64,000 nucleotides of DNA from assembly GCA_947579605.1 (NCBI GenBank), contig OX388311.1:32676951-32740950 (forward strand), given 5' to 3'. The translations under genes were made by a program, and so were the position numbers. Origin of the DNA: Athripsodes cinereus. Lineage: Eukaryota; Arthropoda; Insecta; Trichoptera; Leptoceridae. Within the stretch, counting starts at the first letter, position 1. Every line of letters starts with the position of its first letter. Positions 1 to 9,789 of this stretch are shown here, piece after piece. The notes beneath the pieces were generated by a model. That model had not been told where the DNA came from. It saw nothing but the letters and a program-made list of their open reading frames with translations, and made no database searches.

Positions 1-48
1 TCTACTTCTGGGATATGTCATGATGGGATAGTAGAAGTAGTATTCACA
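1..48 (+). repeat. Rep-1 3' end at window start
   Basis: tctgggatatgtcatgatgg followed by gatagtag is the Rep-1 end. Confidence 0.5.
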
Positions 49-109
49 ACAAAATTTGTTAAATTATGGCATACTTCATCGCTAGTTAACATTGGAGGTT
101 ATGGTGGTT

Positions 110-245
110 CGGTGGTTTTTGGCCAGCCCCCCAAGCTGCCTCCGGTGTGGACAAAATTTGTGTAGTGTAGAATTCGGATAAATGGAAGTCCCCAGACTTC
201 TGCGCTATCCGGGTGGTCGGCGGGTCTTCTTCAATGTATACTTCA
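110..245 (+). repeat. Dispersed repeat, copy 1
   Basis: ccaagctgcctccggtgtgg, atggaagtccccagacttct and cgggtggtcggcgggtcttc match 60427-60575. Confidence 0.6.
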
Positions 246-1254
246 TTGCTGGATTGAAAATGTTAAATATCTTTCTAGCGGTGTTTTACGAATTTCTACT
301 GTCTTTTCCAGAACGCTTCAAGGCTTTCAAAAAAAGCAGGCAACTTGAAACTTTGCTTGAAACTTTATCATGAAAATTTGGAATTAACAAAAAAAAGCAA
401 CAACTATTCTTCCCACAAGTTAGTCAATTAACATACTAATTAAATTTGATATTTTAATTAGTTTATCAGAACAATAAAAATATTTCACAACTGACATTTA
501 TGTATGTTTATAAATTATATTGTCATTAAAAGTTTACTATTATTTTTACTTTCGTTAAACTGACAAATCAAAATAGTATGTATTACTTTGTGCACTTTCA
601 ATAAGATAAATACATAATAAAAAAAGTATAATTTAAAATGAATATGCATTTAGTTTTTTTACTATGTTTTCATACCCTGTTATACATGCTTATAGATAGT
701 TATGAGAAAATATATACATAAATTAATTTATCCATAATTTGATAAATTAAAATAATAAAAACATTTTGAAATATTATTTGTACAAAATACCTGGCTTAGT
801 CTGTGGATTCATTAGATTTAAATTTATTTTCTTAACTGTAGGAAGGTATTCTTCAGAGTAATCGAGAACGTCAAATGAACATGATACGGAGATGAAGATA
901 TCAGTTTTGAAAAATCTATCTGCGTTGAACGAAAAAAATCCCGAGTTAACGAATTATTTCAATATTTATTGACATTGTGTTTAGATATGTAAGATTATTT
1001 CCTTTTTGTATAAGTACTGATAATTATGTAGAGTTATTTTGTTAAGACTAATAAAAAGATATAACGGAGTAGAGAAAGAAACAAACATTTTTATTATCAT
1101 TATTAATTACACGTTTAGATTTGTGTTTTAAATAATTCCTATTTTAATACTTATTTTAATAAATAAAGACTGTTTAAAAAACTGAAATAAAGATTTACAG
1201 ATATACCTAATGTTGATAAAAAAATATATAATAATTTAGGTTTCACTGGTAGCT
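246..1254. other. AT-rich intron DNA, nothing recognised
   Basis: About 80% A/T with short stops in all frames; no repeat family from this window. Confidence 0.6.
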
Positions 1255-1300
1255 TAATTATAGTGACCTAGGTTTCGACATGCGATAACAATTTTAAATT
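1255..1300. repeat. Half copy of the 32173 palindromic MITE
   Basis: ttatagtgacctaggtttcg followed by acatgcgataacaattt matches one arm of 32173-32274; the second arm is missing. Confidence 0.65.
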
Positions 1301-1358
1301 AAACCTGTATAATATTTTTTGCTTTTAATAAATATCAAGATTTTGTGTTAAATAAAAG

Positions 1359-1516
1359 GTCTCTCGACCAAGAGACGCATATACGGACCAACTAAAGAGA
1401 TACTTGAACTGTGGCTCATACGTAGAGCTGAAGACACTGGCAGAAAATAGGGAGGAATGAAGAAGAAAATCCAAACTCGTTGCAGACCAATCCAATGAAT
1501 TGCAACTGATTATATT
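1359..1516 (+). repeat. LINE-A (RTE-like) 3' end
   Basis: gaccaagagacgcatatacg, gaactgtggctcatacgtag and ctcgttgcagaccaatccaa match 14108-14260; the peptide is the C-terminus RPRDAYxDQLK...LVADQSN. Confidence 0.7.
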
Positions 1517-2055
1517 TACATAAAAGGTCTCTTAAAATACTTCGTGTAGGGTGGAAGAACATAGCTTACACCCGGGCGCTTTTTAGTCTTATGACGGAGC
1601 TGTTTCGTATTGTAACTTGCTTCAAACAAACATATATCTAAATCGCAAACTACTATTATCAATCATTTTAATGTTGGATAGTGTAATTAATATGTATGTT
1701 ATGTTACATTTTTATTACATTTAGAGATATTAAACAAGTACACTCACCTTTGAGTGTGATCGAAAGCGAAATTGTAGTATGATTTGGCGAGTTTTGTATC
1801 ATTCATTCTATTCGAGAATTTCGATAGTAAAACTATTGTTAATTAGATACTAATTTATTGCGATGACTATGTACTCTCTTTATTTTAAGTGTCGTAAAAA
1901 CTATGACAGACGTGTGAAAATGATTGTGAATTATGCATATTCAGTAGCTATATAATAATATCCATTATGTGGCAAAACACCCGAAAATGAATGATTTGCT
2001 AAAATATTATTAATTGTTATACTAGCACAATGTAGGTACCTACTCAATAATTTTG

Positions 2056-2162
2056 AGACAAGAAAAACGTCTCTCTCGTGCTTGTTTAATCTATAGTAGA
2101 ACGAAACGCTTGTTTCAATTCTTCCAATTATGGAATTCTACTACTTGTATACCAATACAATA
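2056..2162. repeat. Right arm of the foldback MITE family
   Basis: aaaaacgtctctctcgtgc, aatctatagtagaacgaaac and atggaattctactacttgta match the right arm of 26113-26290. Confidence 0.65.
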
Positions 2163-2427
2163 AATAGTATATTTATATATAATTTTTATTGTCCACAGTT
2201 AGCAGAGAAGAACCTTTGACGAAAAAATGTAGTCCAACTTGAATCCAACAAAAAACAAAATTGAAAATTTACGAAGAAAATAATTGAATCTTATGCCCAT
2301 AAAAAAAGTAATGAAAAATATAAATAATACTGAAAAAATTAATCTAACAACTCAATATTTAACATAAAGGCATTGAAGATGTAGCAAATTTTAATAAGAA
2401 AAATATATTGAAGTCAAGATTCTGAAG

Positions 2428-2575
2428 TTCCTGTGGAGAAGTTGGTATTGCCTAATATGAGGATGACGGGAGAGACGATTCCTCTGCTCGTAGGAGCTGG
2501 TCTAGGAGTTGGAGTTTTGGCTGGTGTGGTGTCTGGAGTATGCTTCCTCTTGGCAAATGGATTGGGATGGTCCAG
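2428..2575 (+). CDS. Exon A of a multi-exon membrane protein gene (transmembrane exon)
   Basis: This is an internal exon. It is open in one frame and ends at a good donor (AG|gtaag at 2575/2576), leaving two bases over. It encodes about 49 residues: a short Val/Glu/Lys stretch, Met-Arg-Met, then a long hydrophobic Gly-rich run (IPLLVGAGLGVG onward to CFLLAN) that looks like one membrane helix with small-xxx-small spacing, then GLGWS. The frame is closed by a TGA at 2409-2411, so the exon starts at one of three AGs (exon start 2414, 2419 or 2428); none has a strong pyrimidine tract. No obvious initiator Met lies upstream, so earlier exons are expected left of the window. The next codon is completed exactly by exon B at 33765, where Arg, His and Lys follow the helix, which suggests a cytoplasmic C-terminal side. 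The family is not recognised. Confidence 0.7.
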
Positions 2576-2650
2576 GTAAGAAAAAATACATTTTTTATAT
2601 ATTTTCACTGTTAAGTCGTCAATAAAGAATGTCTGTAAGTTGGCGAGTCT

Positions 2651-2833
2651 ATTTTTTTTTTTTTTTAAAAAGATATATCTGGGTTTTGTTATAAACCCAA
2701 ATACAACCTTATACACCTTTCACACTAAGCTAAAAGCTTGTGCCGTGAAAGGGAAGTTTGCCGGCACCTGGGATCGAACCACGGACCCCTTGTTCTGAAG
2801 GCCGAGACTCTACCCCCAGGCTACCGACGAACC
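2651..2833 (-). repeat. SINE-A, full-length tRNA-derived copy
   Basis: On the minus strand it reads, in order: cggtagcctgggggtagagt (A-box region), ggttcgatcccaggtgccgg (B box), the body, the 'gggtttataacaaaaccca' hairpin and a poly(A) of about 15. This is the best full copy in the window and serves as the family reference. It lies 75 bp after exon A. Confidence 0.88.
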
Positions 2834-2888
2834 TATATTATATTATGTAGATGTTCGTAAATTTTCACGTAGGTATAAGACAATTAAA

Positions 2889-3046
2889 ACATCTACAATT
2901 CAATGATGAGGCATATTATGCCACCCTTCCTGAATGTCGTTTTTTGTATTGGCACAGAGAGGACAATCTGCATGTTTATTAGGTACATGTAGTTAGTTCT
3001 CTGGCCACCCTACTTGTGGGATATGACATGATGTTATAATAGCAGG
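2889..3046 (+). repeat. Rep-1 copy
   Basis: Reference order of Rep-1: caatgatgaggcatattatg, ccacccttcctgaatgtcg, gagaggacaatctgcatgtt, gccaccctacttgtgggata. Non-coding. Confidence 0.72.
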
Positions 3047-3480
3047 ATTACATATTTTTAATTTCTATGTAGAAGTAGAGGAAGACCTCCCACATGATGG
3101 TGTGATGACATTAAAAAAATATTATTGGTTGCAAAAAATTACAACAGAGATGCCTGTAGAAATATGGGGGTGGCTCATGATCAGCAGCGAAAAGGAATAG
3201 TAAATACCTATAAGCTCTGTCTTCAATTCATTTTTGTCATTTATCACCTGTGGAAAAATGATGAAAACAAACGTCTATGTAGTAGCTGTTTAGTGTAATG
3301 TGAAAAGTTTTCGATAGATGGCTCTGCACACCGCAATAATGGTTCTACACACGAATAAGAGCGAAATAAATATTTATAAATATTTTCAACAGATGACGTC
3401 CACGAAGATAAAAAAGTAATACACTAATAATGTTCTAGTTCTCTTTTACTCATTGTTATCTAGTTCTAGTCGTCTCCCAT

Positions 3481-3590
3481 TCTTTTCCGTAAGTTTTCGA
3501 GTGTCCTGTAAAAGGCAGCTGGTCTACTGGCTAACTCAATTGTGAGATATGCCGTGATGGTATAGTATCTAGTAGCATCATAGGTCTAGG
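3481..3590 (+). repeat. Rep-1 copy, internally deleted
   Basis: gagtgtcctgtaaaaggcag joins directly to tggtctactggctaactcaa and gatatgccgtgatggtatag. Confidence 0.6.
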
Positions 3591-3933
3591 TGTATTTGTA
3601 GTCAACAAAATCTCATAAATTTTTGCACTGATGATTTTTTCTAGTTAAAATAGATGGCTAGATATTTATTTTTAAAAAAGGGGTAGCCGGTTAACTGATG
3701 GTATAAATATATAAAGATCCTGAGTCCGTATCCAGCTGCCGACAAACATTTTAAACATTTGCTAATGAAACATAAAGTTTATATCTAAATGTCTTTTTTT
3801 AATCCACTGATAACCCTACTTGAGGTAGTTGAGGTAGTTATCATTCACTTTTCAACGTTCTCCCCGGGAACATAGGGCAGAAACCAACCTCCTTCTCTCA
3901 GATAGTCTTTACGCTATTGTAGATGGTATAGAA

Positions 3934-4212
3934 CAGGGGTATCCAATACCCGGTCCGCGGAGGGATTATCTTCCAAAATTCATAATATTTTTCAAAATTC
4001 ATTTGTGAAATATTCCTTATCATTTCAAATTCCCATGCCCTCTTGAAAATCTGGCGACGGGGACGGGTAAAATTTTTGAGTGTACGTGAAATCATCAAAT
4101 CAGGAAACCTATAAGACCTAAAAAAACAGGTCCTTAAAAGTTAACGACTAATGCCCTCAGCGGACCGCGATAAAATTATCAAACGTTGACCAATCCGTGG
4201 AGACCATGACTG
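3934..4212. mobile_element. hAT-type MITE, 279 bp
   Basis: It starts CAGGGGTATCCAATACCCGG and ends GACCATGACTG; flanks GTATAGAA (3926-3933) and GCATAGAA (4213-4220) match at 7 of 8 bases. 'Ggtccgcgga' near the left end and 'cagcggaccgcg' near the right are the usual subterminal pieces of this group. The inverted repeats are decayed. Confidence 0.65.
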
Positions 4213-4395
4213 GCATAGAATACAATATAGAATAAAATGCTAAATAGTTATTTATTTACACCACGCATGTCCCATCACCTGTCAAGTTGTTTTTGAAGGA
4301 ACCCACCAAACGAATATGGTAAAAGGGTAAATGTATTTGATACTAAGCGTTGTAATGACGCATATTGCATCCTGATTATGTTTTGTGAAATGTAT

Positions 4396-4472
4396 TTTAT
4401 TATGAAATTTAGGCATAATTCACTCGATTGCGGGTGCATTGCCGTAAAATGAAATAAGAAGAAGAAGAACCC
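4396..4472 (+). repeat. LINE 3' end with AAG tail
   Basis: cactcgattgcgggtgcatt, gccgtaaaatgaaataagaa and gaagaag; the inverse copy is at 49320. Confidence 0.6.
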
Positions 4473-4581
4473 ACCAAAGAAATTAAAGGAAGGTATACAC
4501 TTGGGTGCTGCCAGTCTATTTTACCCTACATACAACATGACATTTGCGATGTGTGCCCATATTTATATTTATACCTACGAT

Positions 4582-5880
4582 TAGGGATTGCAATCCAGCA
4601 AAGTGGGATCCCGCAATCCAGCGGGATCCGCGTAATTTTAGGGTCTGCGGGATCCCGCAAATGCTTGCGGATCCGCATGTGCGAATCCGCAAACTGAAGA
4701 TTTTCCGAAAGTTGCCAACTAAAGGTGATACATATTTGCGAAAATACTTAAAGAAGAAACAGGAAAAGAATTATGCTTAATCCTAGATTGCTGCACTCGC
4801 TAAAACAGCTTGCTTGATATTATGTTAGAAAGATTTTAGTCCCAAAGTTTGCATTGAGAAGGCTCTCATCGACATAGCATCTGACATAAAATTTACGCAC
4901 AAAATCAAAAACGTGATTGACAGCTTGCAGCCCTTTAAATTGGTCGTTAAGTATTATGCAGAAGAGAGTTTACACTAATAACGGCAGATAGGTATAACAT
5001 TTCGATTTATTTTAGAGAAGCTAGAGAAGCTAGACACAGTATTAAGCGGTGTACTATCCGGGGCGCTGCGTGCAAGAGTGAAAGAAAGATGCAGTGAAAT
5101 TACAGCTATGTTGATTTATTTTCCGCATCCAAAAAAATATGACTAAGAGTTGAAAACGTGCAAATCAATATTTGTGATGCCGAAAAAGAATAAGTTGCGA
5201 CAAGAAATGAAAAACATGTTACATCGAGTCATTATAGAAGACGCTCAAAATGTAGAATTTGTAGTTGTAGGTGATGTAATTGCAGATAATTGTCAACAGT
5301 CTCTGAATGTGGAAAACAATTTAACTTTACAAATGGAATAATAAATGCAGCAAGGCAAGATAAATGCTTCGAAAAAATATTGAAAAAAGAAATGGCAGCA
5401 TTAAAAAGTGATGGAGTTAAAGAAAAGTATTTGAATTTGTTGCACGACTTTATCAATACAAGTATCTAACCAACAATTAGTGTGGGGGCAGAAAGAGCCT
5501 TTTCGGTCGCTGGCTACATATGTAGTTCCTTAAGAAGTATCTTGGAAGATAACACCATTAATGCTATTTTTTTAAAAATCATTTTTCTAAAAAGAGAAGT
5601 GACTTTTCATTTGATATTTTAAAATTTGTTCCATAACTCTTGATTGATTAGATAATGAATTAGTAAGAAAAATTAAAGACTAATAGTACCTATAGTTAGT
5701 TATGTCAAATTCATATATGATAATATAGTTATTTATGTTATATTCAATTATGTACAGTAAGATGTTGTTATTTTTTGCAATTTTTAATAATCCAGCGGGA
5801 TCCCGCGGGATCCCGCTGGATTGGAGTCAATCCAGCAGAAATCCCGCGGGATTGAAAACGGTGCGGGATTGCAATCCCTA
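4582..5880 (+). mobile_element. hAT transposon remnant with perfect 8-bp target duplication
   Basis: Termini are TAGGGATTGCAATCC and GGATTGCAATCCCTA, flanked by CCTACGAT at 4574-4581 and 5881-5888. An 8-bp duplication is the hAT signature. Both ends carry many copies of the palindrome GCGGGATCCCGC and variants, as subterminal transposase-binding sites do. The 1.3 kb interior is an internally deleted and decayed transposase. Confidence 0.92.
4980..5625 (+). pseudogene. hAT transposase, C-terminal remnant
   Basis: The frame is broken by several stops and shifts. Near the end (about 5470-5590) it reads PTISVGAERAFSVAGYICSS, the conserved start of the hAT dimerisation domain (family form S-x-x-S/A-E-R-x-F-S-x-A-G), followed by LRSILEDNTINAIFFLK. 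The stretch before it (AALKSDGVKEKYLNLLHDF) also fits the family. The RNase H-like catalytic core is not present in a readable form. Dead copy. Confidence 0.8.
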
Positions 5881-5901
5881 CCTACGATAGATAGTTGGTA
5901 G

Positions 5902-6397
5902 CAGGGATGTTGCGGATGTCGATTTTTACACATCCGCGGATGTGAATGCGGATGCGGATTTTTGAAGGCTCACATCCGCGGATGCGGATGCGGATGTTCA
6001 AGATGTTATAGAAAAAAAGTAGGAACTATCTTAGTTGGTTGGCCCCACTGTCAAATATGTGACGAAATTGTTGCTACAATAAGTATTATGATTTTTATGG
6101 ATGAAATATTTTTTTTCTTTTTTGTTATTTGCAAAAATAAAATAAAACCGGCAAAAATAAAAACGCGTCGGATCTTGCCACCATTATTTTCGTTCCCATT
6201 GGTTAATGTCAAGTGCAAACGGCACGCGCCTTTCGCCGGCCCCGCCCCATTTCTTCCTTGTCGCAAATTGTCTTACATCCGCATCCGCATGAACATCCGC
6301 ATCGATTATTGCGGATGCGGATGCGGATGCAGATGTCTAAATACATGCGGAAGCTCCGCATTTGCGGATGCGGATGCGAATATTCGCAACATCCCTG
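5902..6397. mobile_element. hAT-type MITE with GCGGAT repeats and perfect 8-bp target duplication
   Basis: Termini are CAGGGATGTTGCGGATG and TTCGCAACATCCCTG, flanked by GTTGGTAG at 5894-5901 and 6398-6405. Long subterminal runs of GCGGAT/ATCCGC fill both ends. ORFs on both strands here are artefacts of those runs. No transposase is present. It lies 5 bp beyond the target duplication of the previous hAT element. Confidence 0.92.
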
Positions 6398-6738
6398 GTT
6401 GGTAGGCACTCAAATACTCAATACAGTGGTGGCCATAAGTATGGAAACGCTTAACAAAATACCTATATGTATTTGATCAATAGCAAGTATTTTCTTCTTT
6501 TTGTGAGGACAACAAAAGAATATCTAAATAAATATTAAAACGTTAGAATAATTACTTCAGTATTTACAAAACAAAACAACAACAAAAAGAGAATTTCAAT
6601 TATTAAGGGGCATCACATAATGGGCTATTATGATTCATTTATTTAAACCACCATCAAATGGTAAAAAACCGATAACTCATCCAAAAAATAATAGAATTTT
6701 ATTAAGAATAATGCGAGTGACATATTTAAACTATATAG

Positions 6739-6818
6739 ATCGGGGTTCGATCCCAGGTGCCGGCAAACTCCCCTTTCACGACACAAGCTTTTAGTTTACT
6801 GTGAAAGGTGTATAAGGT
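6739..6818 (+). repeat. SINE-A, 5' part of the split copy
   Basis: It contains the Pol III B box (GGTTCGATCCC), the shared body (ccggcaaactcccctttcac) and the gtgaaaggtgtataaggt junction. The continuation is at 8544-8595, beyond the LINE. Confidence 0.8.
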
Positions 6819-7988
6819 AGGTCTACTTCTACAAACTTAATTCTTTTTACAAGTTATGTTGTGGATGGAATGGAGCGGGGTGGTCAGGTGGATGCCGTAT
6901 ACACGGACTATAGCAAAGCCTTTGACAAGGTAAACCACTCTATTCTGTTACAGAAGCTTGGGAGCCTGGGAATATGTGGTGATTTGTTTAGATGGTTTTC
7001 TTCTTATATTTCAAATCGAAGACAGGCAGTTGTTATTGGGGGTCACAGATCAGATTGGAGGGACGTTCCTTCTGGAGTGCCACAGGGCTCTATTTTGGGT
7101 CCTACTTTATTTAACGTTTATATAAATGACATCAATTCATGTTTTGGTTTTTGTAAATTCATTCTTTATGCAGATGACATGAAGATTTACTCACAGATTC
7201 AGTCGATCAATGACTGTTTCAGATTTCAGCGTGACCTGGATCGATTGACAGCTTATTGCAAGGCAAATTGTTTATATCTAAATGTTGATAAATGTGTATT
7301 GATCCGATTCACTAGAGGGAAAAATCCTATTAAATTTAATTATGGGCTTGATAACTCTGAACTAAAACTGGTATCTGAGGTAAGAGATCTGGGTGTGACG
7401 ATTGATGACAAAATGACATTTCGTAACCATTATGAGAAAATTATTTCCAAAGCCTCACGCATGCTTGGTTTTATCTCCAGGGTGACTAGGCCTCTGAGGA
7501 GTTCCGAAGTTGTAAAGACTCTGTATGTATCATATGTAAGGAGTATTCTTGAATATTGTTCGTCTGTGTGGAGTCCACACTTTGGGCTTCACATAGATAG
7601 GATTGAGAGGGTTCAGCATAGAACTCTTAGAATGCTTAACTTTCTGAGTTTTAAGAGGTTTGACAACTATGGGGAAGCTGAGAGATACCACGGCCTGCAG
7701 TCTCTTTCTGGCAGACGTAAAATGGCGGATCAGGTATTGTTATACAAAATTATTCATTCGAAAACGGACTGCCCGGATCTGAATGAGTTAGTGCACTACC
7801 ATGTTCCTAGAACTGCTGCCCGACATCCTCGGACATTTTACATTACTGCATTTAATACGAGTTGTGCCAGGAATAGTTTTCTTCGCCGTTCCTGTGAGAG
7901 CTACAATTGCGCATTTCAGGGGGTTGATATTTTCGGCTCCACTCTTTCACAGTTTAAGTCTGGTATTAAGTCGGCGGTGATGAGTTGA
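6819..7988 (+). CDS. Reverse transcriptase (partial, C-terminal 389 codons) of the LINE
   Basis: The frame is open from the truncation point to TGA at 7986-7988. RT core motifs are in order: VYTDYSKAFDKVNH (motif A, catalytic Asp), SGVPQGSILGP (motif B) and LYADDMKIY (motif C, catalytic Asp pair), followed by the long thumb/C-terminal region ending IKSAVMS. The Met-like start at 6861 is a GTG; the frame enters from 6819 as RSTSTNL, so there is no native start. Endonuclease and ORF1 are missing, so it cannot move on its own. The absence of stops or frameshifts points to a young insertion. The motif spelling fits the CR1/Jockey side of LINEs rather than RTE or R1. Confidence 0.9.
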   Translation, partial: RSTSTNLILFTSYVVDGMERGGQVDAVYTDYSKAFDKVNHSILLQKLGSLGICGDLFRWFSSYISNRRQAVVIGGHRSDWRDVPSGVPQGSILGPTLFNVYINDINSCFGFCKFILYADDMKIYSQIQSINDCFRFQRDLDRLTAYCKANCLYLNVDKCVLIRFTRGKNPIKFNYGLDNSELKLVSEVRDLGVTIDDKMTFRNHYEKIISKASRMLGFISRVTRPLRSSEVVKTLYVSYVRSILEYCSSVWSPHFGLHIDRIERVQHRTLRMLNFLSFKRFDNYGEAERYHGLQSLSGRRKMADQVLLYKIIHSKTDCPDLNELVHYHVPRTAARHPRTFYITAFNTSCARNSFLRRSCESYNCAFQGVDIFGSTLSQFKSGIKSAVMS

Positions 7989-8536
7989 TGGTGCAGTTTG
8001 GAAACCTTTATCCCTTCTTTATCCCTTCTTTGGGATGAGTCTCCTATACTTCCCTTTCCTAATGACCATTGTTTTTATTTATATATATATATATATTTTT
8101 TTTTTGATCTTTGATTATTATTTTTATTTTTAGCTGATGTTTTTAGTATTATTTTTATAAACATTGCTTTAATTTTAACTATTACTTTTATCTGTCACTA
8201 TTACATATTATTTTTTGGCGTATTGAATCTTGCGCTTCTTACATTAACGCTTATTATTTTTATCTTATTTTATGGTGACTATGTAATGTATTTTTAGTTC
8301 TGTAACTATTTTAAAAAAAAATTTTCGAATTTTTAAAGTTATTGTTTTGGGTTTTTTATTTTTGGGTTACATAGATGGGTACTTTTAATCTGGGAATCTT
8401 AATCATATACAGTATTTGTAAACATTTGTGCATTCTGTAATTGGGTTAATACTATACCTAATTGTTTTATACTATATTTATGTAAAAACCTGTAGAAATG
8501 CCAATAAAGGAAAATAAAATAAAGGAAAATAAAAAA
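6819..8536 (+). mobile_element. 5'-truncated non-LTR retrotransposon (CR1/Jockey group) inside SINE-A
   Basis: The copy starts in the middle of the RT frame and runs through the stop and about 550 bp of AT-rich 3' UTR to an AATAAAGGAAAATAAA-type tail. It is flanked by the duplicated SINE sequence ATAAGGT (6812-6818 and 8537-8543), a target site duplication that proves insertion into the SINE. The 5' truncation is typical of target-primed reverse transcription. Confidence 0.85.
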
Positions 8537-8543
8537 ATAAGGT

Positions 8544-8595
8544 TGTATTTGGGTTTATAACAAAACCCAGATATATCTTTAAAAAAAAAAAAAAA
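8544..8595 (+). repeat. SINE-A, 3' part of the split copy with poly(A)
   Basis: The segment tgtatttgggtttataac, caaaacccagatatatcttt and a 15 bp A-run is the SINE-A 3' end that was separated from 6739-6818 by the LINE. Confidence 0.8.
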
Positions 8596-9127
8596 GTTCA
8601 TTAAAAACCTAAGTTTTCTAGGAATTTAAACAAAATTGTAAGCGTTTCCATACTTACGGCGACCGCTTATATTATTGTATCGGGACATAGGTTAACGGAC
8701 ATCGTGCTCAGTGAAACGGTAAGTCGAACTATAGACACAACATAGCACATGGTAGGTTCATATAATTATAATATTATTATACCTAGGTACCTATACCTAT
8801 CTATCTATTATATAGGTAGGTAGGTACTATGTTGTATACGGTGACAGGTAACAGAGGAAGTACTTTGTGCCTATATAGTCACCTGCGTCAGGGCTGACAC
8901 GAGAGAAATGGGATTACAGGAACCCTTGAAAATACAAAACAAAATTATTCTATTAATTCTATTATTGCATTTTTTCGCCGGTCTTGAATTTTCAAAATCT
9001 GTATGGATTTTTCGTATTTTATGTATTTATTTCATTGACCTCAAACTATCTTCCACAATAAGAGAGGGGGGTAACTGCTTGTTTTGGTTTTATTTTTTCA
9101 TATTATAACTCCTATCCATCCAACCTT

Positions 9128-9371
9128 CTACGGCATTTCCCACAAGTAGAGTGGCCAGGGGATCGATCACTTGAAAAAACGTATGCAAGTCGTCATCTTC
9201 GTACCAATAAAAGTTAGGACATTCGGGATGGGCGACGTACCTCATCGCTGAACTGAAGACTTTTCAATGTTTTAAAAAGTGATGTTTTATAAATACCTGC
9301 CTTTTACAGGACACTCAAAAATTACCGAAAAGAGTGGGAGGTATTTTCTTTACCTGGAACCCCACGGGATA
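9128..9371 (-). repeat. Rep-1 copy, nearly complete
   Basis: ggcatttcccacaagtagag, ttaggacattcgggatgggc, gccttttacaggacactcaa and accgaaaagagtgggaggta. Confidence 0.72.
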
Positions 9372-9392
9372 TAGTGCACATCACACATGACC

Positions 9393-9788
9393 TTAACATG
9401 TCGATGGTTTAAAGCACAGAAGACACATTTGACAGTTTAGAGAAAACAGGGTTTGAAAGTTTGAGATTCAAAATTAATTAACTAATTTTAAATTAATTCA
9501 GAAGATTTTCTTGGTGGACATGTGCTTTTTAAGAATCAATTATGTCGATATTAATACATTCTCAAATATCTTATGTGACATGTTTCATCTGTGCACAAAA
9601 AATGATAATTTAAGAATGTTTGGCATCTGGATTTTTTTAAATATTTCGATAATGATATAAGTATTATTGGTAATTATGTAATCAGGACATAGACGACGTT
9701 GCAACCGATCTTGTACATAAAATATATTAACTCATTTTACCTAAATAGTGGACATGTGTCTTTTGTGCTTTAAACCATCGATGTTATA
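9393..9788. mobile_element. MITE with ~40 bp terminal inverted repeats
   Basis: Left tcgatggtttaaagcacaga (then agacacatttgac) is mirrored on the right by gtggacatgtgtcttttgtg followed by ctttaaaccatcga. The 390 bp AT-rich element has no ORF. The exact ends and target duplication are unclear. Confidence 0.7.
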
Positions 9789-9789
9789 A

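Larger units (their letters stand above)
6424..8668. mobile_element. Tc1-like element, split by a SINE that is itself split by a LINE
   Basis: The left end CAGTGGTGGCCATAAGTATG (after a TA at 6422-6423) and the right end CATACTTACGGCGACCGCTT (to 8668) form terminal inverted repeats of about 30 bp with four mismatches, of the kind seen at Tc1/mariner elements. Only about 310 bp on the left and 70 bp on the right belong to this element; no transposase remains. The rest is a SINE-A copy (about 6739-6818 and 8544-8595) carrying a LINE (6819-8536). The right-flank TA is not clean. Confidence 0.7.

Noticed and set aside
5962..6476. Cys/Gly/His-rich ORFs
   Set aside because: They are translations of the GCGGAT repeats of the hAT MITE.
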